Part shown: positions 7,411 through 14,663 of the stretch, one piece after another
How positions within the stretch are numbered: position 1 is the first letter of the stretch
How the letters are laid out: every line of letters begins with the position of its first letter
Position numbers and translations under genes: made by a program
Notes under the pieces: model-generated
Told to the model about the DNA's origin: nothing
The model's database searches: none
The model's input: only the letters and a program-made list of their open reading frames with translations
NCBI GenBank assembly: GCA_026989535.1
Contig: JALSJD010000212.1
Coordinates: forward strand, 1 to 47,041
Direction of reading: 5' to 3'
DNA from: Cyclobacteriaceae bacterium
Lineage (GTDB): Bacteria > Bacteroidota > Bacteroidia > Cytophagales > Cyclobacteriaceae
DNA length: 47,041 nt

Positions 7411-9723
7411 TTATTTGATATGTATTTGCAGTGTTATTACGGTTCCTTTTCCAGGTTCGCTGTCTAAACTAAACTCAGCATTTAATGATCGAGCCCGATT
7501 TTCCATACTGTTTAGCCCAAATCTACTTAATTCATTATTATTATGTAAATCAAACCCAACTCCATCATCCTCAATGGTTAAAATTACAATATCGGGGTAA
7601 CACATTAGTTGAATGGTTACATTTTTAGCTTGCGCATGTTTAATAATGTTATTAACGGCTTCCTGAGTTATTCTGTACAATCCTAATTCGGCAGATTTGT
7701 CCAACCTGTTTTTATTATAATTAGTGTAGAAATTAAACGTGGTATCTGTTGCCCCTTTTAAGGTTTCAATCATATTTTCTACGGCCAGCGAATACCCAAA
7801 ATCGCTTAAAGTAGAAGGCATCAAATTATGTGCAATGTTTCTACTTTCGTTAACAGCTTGATTAATAAGGACATTTAAATTTTTAAACCGCTCTTGCTGT
7901 TTTTTGCTGAGCTGCGATACTTCTTGGTTCACTTTATCCATGTTTAAGGCTATAGCCGACAATGTTTGACCCAGTGAATCATGCACTTCTTTAGAAATTC
8001 GTGCCCGCTCTCTGTCTTCGGTATTCATTATGGTGGCAATAATCTTTTGTTCTGCCCCTTTTACATTAAGCATATTGCCCAAAAGTTCGCCAAGTGTGTC
8101 TATTAAATTTCGCTCTTCAAACGAAAAGGGTCCTTCTTGAAGGGTAGGCTTTAGCACTTTATAATATACTTTTAAAAAACCTGTACTGCCATCATTGGTA
8201 GTAATGGGGGCAGTAATGCTCCATTCAGATTCCTGAAAATCGGACGAAAAGAACTCGCCATAACTGCATATAATTTTTGCACAAGCTATTTCTGGGTAGT
8301 ACCACGATAGCGGTATTAATTCAACAGCCTCTTGTAAAATGGATTCGATAGAGCTGTGTTCACTTGATATTAACTTTGATACGGCATACAGGCAGTTTAG
8401 CTCTTTATTTCTTTCGGCCAAATGAGACATCAATTCTTGCCGCTGTTCTATTGCTTTTTTACGATCCGAAATATCTCTTGCAAATCCACAGACATAAACA
8501 ACATCTTCAAATTTAAACTGATCAACGCTTACCTCAATGGGGATTTTTTCTCCAGATTTTTTTATAGCCACACTTTCAAACCTCAAATGTGGGTTGTCTT
8601 TTGTGCTAAACTGGATACTTTTAAGAAATTCTTCGTAATGTTTAGAGGGTATTAACTCACTAGTAGGAAGTGCCTGAATTTCCTCGCTTGTGTAGCCCAA
8701 AACCTTTAGTGCGGCACTATTAACCTTAAAAATGCCTTTCCCAGGTTTCCCCCAAAAAGCCAAATCACTTGATGCTTCTATGGTGTTTAGTGCAAGCCTT
8801 GCTTCATGTTCCGAAGCTCTTAATATTTTATTGGTTTTTTTAAGTTGTTTCGTTTTTCGTTCTACCTGATACCTTAACAATAAACTTGAAATAATTAAAA
8901 AAGCAACAACAAGTAATAAAGACAGAATAATTTGCCACAGCCATTTGGGAATAACTTCAACAGGCATCCCAATAAAATATTCTTCTTTTAAATCATAGTA
9001 CAAAGAGCTGTCATCACTTATTTGCAGCCTTACTTCTCGGTCAATTGCTTCTCTTATCAATTCGCTATCAGGGTTAATTTTAGAGAGGCCATACCTAAGG
9101 CTTAAATGAGAAATCATTACCTGGCTTTTGGTAACACTATAATTATGCGCATTATAATCTCCAAACACTTTTGATACCAATGCAGCATCCACTTCCTTTT
9201 TTTCAACCAATTTTAAAGCTTCCCCATACGACTCAACCATATAAACATCGATGTTTACCCCCAGTTCGGTAACCAAGTCCATTAAGCCAGTTCTACCATT
9301 TTTATAAAAATAATCTCCTTCTAAGCTGGCTATTTTAAGGCCCTCCAAGTTCATTATATCATTAATGGGTTCATCCCTGTTCTCTAAAAAATAGACTTCG
9401 GCCCAAGTATAAATAATGGAAGTTTCGTTAAAATTAAAAATTGAATCGCGTGCAATGGAGTGTCCCAAATCAGGCAAAATGTCAATAGTATTGCGCTCGA
9501 GCATTTTTTTGCAATCTGCAAAAGCACAAGGGTAATATTCTAACGCCCACCCGTTTTTGGCTGCAATGTGATTAAGTAAATCAATAAAAAACCCTTCTGC
9601 TTGCCCATCGTCATTCATATAAACCATAGGAGGGTTATCAAACACGCCTACTTTATACGTTTGTGCATTAGCTGATAGCGAGGCTAAAACGAGTAATAAA
9701 GAAAAACCCAAATTTTTAAACAA
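7411..9723 (-). CDS. HisKA_3 sensor kinase with periplasmic solute-binding sensor, PAS and GAF-like domains
   Basis: The order in this 770-aa protein is: signal peptide (1-20), bacterial solute-binding protein family 3 domain (about 21-250, YKVGVFDNPPMVYM...GQAEGFFIDLL), one membrane helix (261-283), PAS (about 305-425), GAF-like region (about 440-550), HisKA_3 dimerisation domain with H581 in SKEVHDSLGQT, and HATPase (NIIKHAQA, DDGVGFD, GKGTVITLQI). This predicts sensing of a periplasmic small molecule, perhaps an amino acid, and phosphotransfer to the adjacent regulator. The start is TTG 9723: it gives the signal peptide, an in-frame TAA lies 15 nt upstream, and no ATG is available. The ligand is unknown. 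Confidence 0.93.
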   Translation of the reverse strand: MFKNLGFSLLLVLASLSANAQTYKVGVFDNPPMVYMNDDGQAEGFFIDLLNHIAAKNGWALEYYPCAFADCKKMLERNTIDILPDLGHSIARDSIFNFNETSIIYTWAEVYFLENRDEPINDIMNLEGLKIASLEGDYFYKNGRTGLMDLVTELGVNIDVYMVESYGEALKLVEKKEVDAALVSKVFGDYNAHNYSVTKSQVMISHLSLRYGLSKINPDSELIREAIDREVRLQISDDSSLYYDLKEEYFIGMPVEVIPKWLWQIILSLLLVVAFLIISSLLLRYQVERKTKQLKKTNKILRASEHEARLALNTIEASSDLAFWGKPGKGIFKVNSAALKVLGYTSEEIQALPTSELIPSKHYEEFLKSIQFSTKDNPHLRFESVAIKKSGEKIPIEVSVDQFKFEDVVYVCGFARDISDRKKAIEQRQELMSHLAERNKELNCLYAVSKLISSEHSSIESILQEAVELIPLSWYYPEIACAKIICSYGEFFSSDFQESEWSITAPITTNDGSTGFLKVYYKVLKPTLQEGPFSFEERNLIDTLGELLGNMLNVKGAEQKIIATIMNTEDRERARISKEVHDSLGQTLSAIALNMDKVNQEVSQLSKKQQERFKNLNVLINQAVNESRNIAHNLMPSTLSDFGYSLAVENMIETLKGATDTTFNFYTNYNKNRLDKSAELGLYRITQEAVNNIIKHAQAKNVTIQLMCYPDIVILTIEDDGVGFDLHNNNELSRFGLNSMENRARSLNAEFSLDSEPGKGTVITLQIHIK

Positions 9724-9892
9724 ACTATTACCTATTTATGAAGTAAAAAATAAAGTTAACACTCCATCTGGTTAATTCTATATAAAAGCCTATGTTCTAT
9801 CAATGATTTAGCCTAAACTATTTATATTAACGCATGAATAATTTAGGCTACGTAAATTAATAAAATCAATGTCAGAATTTGTTCTTTCCGCA

Positions 9893-9900
9893 TATCTTTG
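9893..9900 (+). promoter_or_regulatory. Possible Bacteroidota -7 element for pruA
   Basis: TATCTTTG matches the TAnnTTTG -7 consensus and lies 17 bp before the pruA ATG, implying a very short leader. No TTTG sits at the expected 18-20 bp upstream, so support is only partial. Confidence 0.3.
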
Positions 9901-9917
9901 CAACAAAAAAATCAATC

Positions 9918-11549
9918 ATGTCAAACGCATTTTATAACGTGCCGGTACCTGTAAACGAACCGGTTAAATCGTATGCTCCAGGCACCCCAGAGCGAGCTGA
10001 ATTAAAAGTAGCCCTAAAAGAGTACCGCAGCAAGCAAGTGGATATACCGATGTATATTGGAGGTGAAGAAGTGAGAACGGGCAATAAAATTGAGATTAAT
10101 CCTCCTCACGACCACCAGCATGTATTAGGGCACTTTCATGAAGGCGATGCCAGCCATGTGGAGCAAGCCATAAAAGCTGCATTAAGTGCTCGCACCAAAT
10201 GGGCAGAAATGCCTTGGGAGCACAGAGCTGCCATCTTTTTAAAAGCGGCTGATTTATTGGCTGGACCTTACCGGGCAAAGATTAATGCAACCACTATGTT
10301 GGGGCAGTCAAAAAATGCCTTTCAGGCAGAAATTGATGCCGCTTGTGAATTTATAGATTTTTTAAAGTTTAATGTAAAATACATGACGGATATCTATAAA
10401 GAGCAACCCGAATCAGCCCCTGGTATTTGGAATAGATTAGAATACAGACCATTGGAAGGATTTGTATTTGCCATAACCCCTTTTAACTTTACTTCCATTG
10501 CTGGCAATTTACCAGCAGCACCTGCACTTATGGGCAATGTGGCTATTTGGAAACCAGCTTACACACAAGTGTATTCGGCACAAGTTATAATGGATGTATT
10601 TAAAGAAGCCGGCTTGCCTGATGGCGTAATTAATATGGTTACGGTAGATGGCCCAGTGGCGGGAGATGTAATCTTTAATCATGCTGATTTTGCTGGGCTG
10701 CATTTTACGGGCAGCACAGGCGTGTTTCAGCATTTATGGAAAACCATTGGCACTAATATTGGCAAGTACAAAACCTACCCTCGTATTGTAGGCGAAACGG
10801 GTGGCAAGGATTTTATTATAGCACATAAATCTGCCGATGCCAAGCAAGTAGCCACAGCCATTACCCGTGGTTCATTTGAGTTTCAGGGGCAAAAATGCTC
10901 GGCCTCGTCCAGAGCTTATATCCCTTCTAATATTTGGGCGGATGTAAAAAAATACGTTCAAGCTGATTTAGCTGATTTTAAAATGGGCGATGTGGAGGAT
11001 TTTGGTAATTTTATTAATGCGGTTATTGATAAAAAATCGTTTGATAAAATAAGCAAGTACATTGATGATGCTAAGGAAAGCCCCGTAATAGAACTGGTTG
11101 CTGGTGGTGGGCATGATGACTCGAAAGGATATTTTATTGAGCCTACCATATTTGAAACCAAAGACCCGATGTACACTACCATGTGCGAAGAAATTTTTGG
11201 TCCCGTGGTAACTATTTATGTGTATAACGAAGATAATTTTGAAGATACGCTTAGGTTACTAGACGAAACTTCGCCTTATGCGTTAACAGGGGCCATTTTT
11301 TCGAGAGATAGATATGCAACAGAACTAGCAACTAAAAGGCTTGTACATGCTGCTGGTAATTTTTACATTAATGATAAGCCAACCGGAGCAGTAGTTGGTC
11401 AACAACCATTTGGGGGCTCTAGGGCTTCGGGTACCAACGACAAAGCTGGGTCTGCCATTAATTTAATGCGTTGGGTTTCGCCTCGAACCATTAAAGAAAC
11501 ATTTATTTCACCTACTGATTATCGTTATCCGTTTTTAGGGGAAGAATAA
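9918..11549 (+). CDS. pruA: L-glutamate gamma-semialdehyde (1-pyrroline-5-carboxylate) dehydrogenase
   Basis: This NAD-dependent aldehyde dehydrogenase oxidises glutamate semialdehyde/P5C to glutamate, the last step of proline (and arginine) breakdown. The 543-aa protein resembles the long mitochondrial-type P5CDH (ALDH4A1) subfamily: the N-terminal segment PVNEPVKSYAPGTPERAEL is characteristic. Active-site features are TPFNFTSIAGNLPAAPALMGN, the catalytic Glu in VGETGGKDFI, the catalytic Cys in GQKCSASSRAYIP, and EEIFGPV. ATG 9918 fits the family; the open frame reaches back to 9879. It is followed by a strong hairpin terminator. No proline dehydrogenase gene is nearby, so it is encoded apart from its partner. 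Confidence 0.95.
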   Translation: MSNAFYNVPVPVNEPVKSYAPGTPERAELKVALKEYRSKQVDIPMYIGGEEVRTGNKIEINPPHDHQHVLGHFHEGDASHVEQAIKAALSARTKWAEMPWEHRAAIFLKAADLLAGPYRAKINATTMLGQSKNAFQAEIDAACEFIDFLKFNVKYMTDIYKEQPESAPGIWNRLEYRPLEGFVFAITPFNFTSIAGNLPAAPALMGNVAIWKPAYTQVYSAQVIMDVFKEAGLPDGVINMVTVDGPVAGDVIFNHADFAGLHFTGSTGVFQHLWKTIGTNIGKYKTYPRIVGETGGKDFIIAHKSADAKQVATAITRGSFEFQGQKCSASSRAYIPSNIWADVKKYVQADLADFKMGDVEDFGNFINAVIDKKSFDKISKYIDDAKESPVIELVAGGGHDDSKGYFIEPTIFETKDPMYTTMCEEIFGPVVTIYVYNEDNFEDTLRLLDETSPYALTGAIFSRDRYATELATKRLVHAAGNFYINDKPTGAVVGQQPFGGSRASGTNDKAGSAINLMRWVSPRTIKETFISPTDYRYPFLGEE

Positions 11550-11590
11550 ATTTATAATACCTCCCGCAGATTTGCGTAGAGGTAATTGCC

Positions 11591-11630
11591 ATAAAAAGAG
11601 GCTGATTCGTATGAACCAGCCTCTTTTTAT
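11591..11630 (+). terminator. Rho-independent terminator after pruA
   Basis: A 14-bp perfect stem, ATAAAAAGAGGCTG / CAGCCTCTTTTTAT, has a 12-nt loop and a U-rich 3' arm, 41 bp after the pruA stop. The A-rich 5' arm would let it work in the opposite direction too, so it could serve both convergent transcripts here. Confidence 0.9.
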
Positions 11631-11721
11631 GCTCTATAAAGTCATTCCATTTCGCTTTTGCGTAGCCGCTTCGGCACAGCAAGGAAGGATGACCTCTATT
11701 CAGATCTAAAATTCTAACATT

Positions 11722-11805
11722 GAGTCCACTCCGAAAACAGGCAATTTTCACAAAAAGATCGCCAAAAGAGACTTTTTTGGTTTTGGGTGTTTTCGGAGTG
11801 GACTC
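11722..11805. mobile_element. MITE B copy 1: 84 bp palindromic element, 6-bp duplication AACATT
   Basis: Ends GAGTCCACTCCGAAAACA and its exact complement TGTTTTCGGAGTGGACTC form an 18-bp inverted repeat, extended by flanking TT/AA. Direct 6-bp AACATT copies flank it (11716-11721 and 11806-11811). The length is too short to encode protein. It sits between the convergent pruA and M14 peptidase genes, 4 bp before the peptidase stop codon. Related copies are at 23476 and 25626. Confidence 0.85.
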
Positions 11806-11814
11806 AACATTTAT

Positions 11815-14325
11815 CTATTTTACCTTTACTTCTCTTCCAAAGAAAATAGCATTTAAAAACATACGATTAGTGCCGTACCAAAACGCTCTAAAATTAGGGT
11901 TATCGGTAAAAGTAATTACTGTTCCTCTGCCTACTTTATCCACTTGCACGGCAGCAGTATTGGCGAGTTTATCTAAATTTTTAGACGATATATACCCACT
12001 CATCAGCGGCTTAGCTGTGTACATTAATGGGTTGGCATACGCATTTTTACTACGCTCCATCATAATAATGCTGTTTCTAAATACAGGAATGCTATTCGAC
12101 TGATACCCATAAAACAAAGGATTGCTTAAATCAGCTTTGGTTTCAAAAATAGCTCCGCCAATTACTTGAGCACCACGGTAACGATCCATTAATTCATACG
12201 GTCGCTGCTGAGTGCTATCGCTTTTAACTTCAACATAATTAACAGTGGTAATTTTATTTTTAGCTAACCACTTGCCGGCACTCTTAGTAGCTATAATAAG
12301 CCCTCCTGCTTTTACCCAATTATTCAAATGCTCTACTTTTAGTTGGTCATACTTTCCGCTTACCATTATAAGGGTATTAAATTGCGTTAAACTGGATGAA
12401 TTTAGTTGGTCAATGGCCACCAAACTCATAGGTATATCCATACGCTGATCAAGCAAATGCCATACTTCTCCCACTTCGTACGAAGACACACCATCTCCCC
12501 CCATTACTGCTATTTTGGATTTTTTAAGGGCTTTAAAAGAAGGGCTTCCTAATTTTACCCCTGATGCATCGCCAGAATTTATCCCGGTTATTAATACCTT
12601 GTAAGTAGCCACAACCTTACTCATTTGCTTAAAAATTTGCTCCTTACCTAACGATTGGTTTTGTGTAGGTATAAAAATGGTGCCTTTTGCATAAGTGTTG
12701 CCATTAAGCTGAAACCTATGTGTTGTAAGCTTGGTACGCAAACCGGCTTGCTGAATAGCACTTAGGGCAGCCGGTGCCAGGTAATCGTGCCAGGTAAGCA
12801 GGTATCCATAACCTGATTGCTCTAACCCAATATTTGAATCATTGCCTTTCTCAGAAATATCTTTTGATTTAATTTTAACTAACTGTTTGGCCGTTACTTC
12901 TTCGTATTGCAAGCCAAAAGCCAAGGGCAATGTCCAGGCAGAAACATCATAAAAAAGGCTGTCCTTAAAGGTAGTTCGTTTCTCAAAAATGGCTTTGGTT
13001 AATCGGTATTGCGCTTGGTCTAATTTAACCAAATAACTTTGCTCTTTTTTGTAGTTGCCATAATCAGAAGTTAGCTGTTCTACATCAATTTGATGCCTAG
13101 TGAGTACTTCTAAAAAGGCCTCGGTTTTGTTCAAGTCTTTATCTCCATTAAATACATAGCCTTTAACCGCATCATTGGAGGCTAATTTATTAGCCTCCGC
13201 AAAAAACGCATATTGATGCCCCAATAACTCTCCCCTCAAGGCTTGTGCTGCTTCTAAAGTAGATAGGCTTGTGGTTACATGGTTTCGAATGGCAAACTTA
13301 AAACTCAAGTCTCCATTTACCGACTCTTGCAAATGCCCTCTTGAGCTTGCTTGTTCAAATAAAATGCCCACCGAACCATTCAAATCAGGAAAAGTAGAAC
13401 CTTTGCCCGGATAGTAATCATCAAAACTTTCTTCAGAATAATACTGCGAGCCCATTTTATCCATAGCTTTGGCGTGGTAGCGCGCTATTTTTCGGGTTAA
13501 ATCAAAGGCCTTTTCAGGTGTTAATGGGTTATTACGAGAAGGGATGCCTGGTTGAAAGAAGTAAGTTGAGTTAGTACCCATCTCGTGCTGATCGGTTAAA
13601 ATATTGGGTTGCCATTTATAAAAGTTTTTAACCCGTGCTTGCGACTCGGGGTGCTGCACAGGCAACCAATCTCTGTTTAAATCGAACCAATAATGATTTG
13701 TACGTGCACGAGGCCAAGCTTCGTTATGCTCTAAGCTTAAGCTGCTAGGGTCTAAATTTTTGCTTTTATGGCTGTTTACCCAACTGGCAAACCTATTTAA
13801 TCCATCGGGGTTATACGAAGGGTCGAGCAAAACAACCGTATTCTCTAACATTATATCAATGGCGTTTCCTTGTGCTGCAGCTAAGTAGTAAACCAATAAT
13901 AAAGAGGCATTGCTACCACTTGCCTCATTCCCATGAATGCTATGCCCAAGCCAAACAATTACGGGCTTATTACTTATGTTGTCGGTTGATGTTTTTACCT
14001 CAAGATGTGCTGTGCGAATGGATTCGATGTTCTTTTGGTTTTGAGGACTGGTAATCGTAAGCAAAAGAATTGGCCTGTGCTCATAAGTATATCCTGCCAC
14101 TTCTAACGTAACCCTATCAGAAGCCGCTGCTACGGCCTTCATATACTCCACTAATTTATCGTGGCTTACATGCCAATCGCCTATTTGGTAACCGAGTATA
14201 TCTTTTGGCGCAGGAATCTTAGGGTTAAAATCAACTTCTTGGTTATAAAAATAGTTAAAATCTTGCTGGGCTTTGGCTTGAAGAAATAATACCAAAAGCA
14301 ATACTGCTAAAATGAATTTATTCAT
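11815..14325 (-). CDS. Secreted M14-family zinc carboxypeptidase
   Basis: The 836-aa protein has signal peptide MNKFILAVLLLVLFLQAKAQ and an M14 peptidase domain in the first half. Zinc ligands are H131 and E134 in GHSIHGNEAS, with a third likely in LTDQHEMGTN (about 240-250). Substrate-carboxylate Arg/Asn candidates sit in HYWFDLNRDWL, and the probable catalytic Glu is in GSVGILFEQASSRG. The second half (about 400-836) is a long beta-rich extension with a segment like a ThuA/GATase fold (VIVSGKYDQLKVEHLNNWVKAGG). Similar large Bacteroidota proteins are annotated as zinc carboxypeptidases and probably trim exported peptides. It is transcribed alone and converges with pruA. Confidence 0.9.
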   Translation of the reverse strand: MNKFILAVLLLVLFLQAKAQQDFNYFYNQEVDFNPKIPAPKDILGYQIGDWHVSHDKLVEYMKAVAAASDRVTLEVAGYTYEHRPILLLTITSPQNQKNIESIRTAHLEVKTSTDNISNKPVIVWLGHSIHGNEASGSNASLLLVYYLAAAQGNAIDIMLENTVVLLDPSYNPDGLNRFASWVNSHKSKNLDPSSLSLEHNEAWPRARTNHYWFDLNRDWLPVQHPESQARVKNFYKWQPNILTDQHEMGTNSTYFFQPGIPSRNNPLTPEKAFDLTRKIARYHAKAMDKMGSQYYSEESFDDYYPGKGSTFPDLNGSVGILFEQASSRGHLQESVNGDLSFKFAIRNHVTTSLSTLEAAQALRGELLGHQYAFFAEANKLASNDAVKGYVFNGDKDLNKTEAFLEVLTRHQIDVEQLTSDYGNYKKEQSYLVKLDQAQYRLTKAIFEKRTTFKDSLFYDVSAWTLPLAFGLQYEEVTAKQLVKIKSKDISEKGNDSNIGLEQSGYGYLLTWHDYLAPAALSAIQQAGLRTKLTTHRFQLNGNTYAKGTIFIPTQNQSLGKEQIFKQMSKVVATYKVLITGINSGDASGVKLGSPSFKALKKSKIAVMGGDGVSSYEVGEVWHLLDQRMDIPMSLVAIDQLNSSSLTQFNTLIMVSGKYDQLKVEHLNNWVKAGGLIIATKSAGKWLAKNKITTVNYVEVKSDSTQQRPYELMDRYRGAQVIGGAIFETKADLSNPLFYGYQSNSIPVFRNSIIMMERSKNAYANPLMYTAKPLMSGYISSKNLDKLANTAAVQVDKVGRGTVITFTDNPNFRAFWYGTNRMFLNAIFFGREVKVK

Positions 14326-14524
14326 ACTAAAAATTGGGTGTTTAAAATATTTATAAAGCTATCATTTTAATCTAAAATAACATAGCCATTTGTCATACTT
14401 AAGTTAATGATTGCTAATACAATAATGCTGGTTTGCATCAAGCTAATTTAGAATGATTTATTATTGAAAATGGTTTGTTGTAAGTTTTTTTTTTACTTCT
14501 ATTGCATACTGAAAACTAATGGTC

Positions 14525-14574
14525 GTTTGTATATTAAGTTTATGTTATTATCCTTCGCATAATCATATACAAAC
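14525..14574. promoter_or_regulatory. Inverted repeat upstream of the TonB receptor (possible operator)
   Basis: GTTTGTATAT (14525-14534) and ATATACAAAC (14565-14574) are perfect complements 30 bp apart. They lie in the 338-bp divergent spacer between the M14 peptidase and the TonB receptor, about 40 bp upstream of a -7-like element. They could bind a dimeric regulator or form an RNA stem; the function is unproven. Confidence 0.35.
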
Positions 14575-14587
14575 CATAACATAGTAC

Positions 14588-14620
14588 TTTAAATGAACCA
14601 TGTATTACACCCTACTTTCG
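14588..14620 (+). promoter_or_regulatory. Candidate promoter for the TonB receptor operon
   Basis: TTTA (14588-14591), a 21-bp spacer, and TACTTTCG (14613-14620) resemble the Bacteroidota -33/-7 pattern. The same TACTTTCG sequence precedes the B12 riboswitch at 32192, which supports reading it as a -7 element. The predicted leader is about 37 nt. Confidence 0.4.
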
Positions 14621-14663
14621 CACTAAAATTAAACGTTAATAATTATCAACTAAATTTAATAGA

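Noticed and set aside
11722-11805. Treating the GAGTCC palindrome as a transcription terminator for the M14 peptidase or pruA
   Set aside because: Precise 6-bp duplications flank two copies, showing insertion, and there is no U-run. It may still form a hairpin in RNA, but that is secondary.
11664-13900. Several open frames of 60-130 codons opposite the pruA and M14 peptidase genes
   Set aside because: They lie antisense to well-supported genes, have no recognisable motifs, and share the long-gene codon periodicity of the opposite strand.
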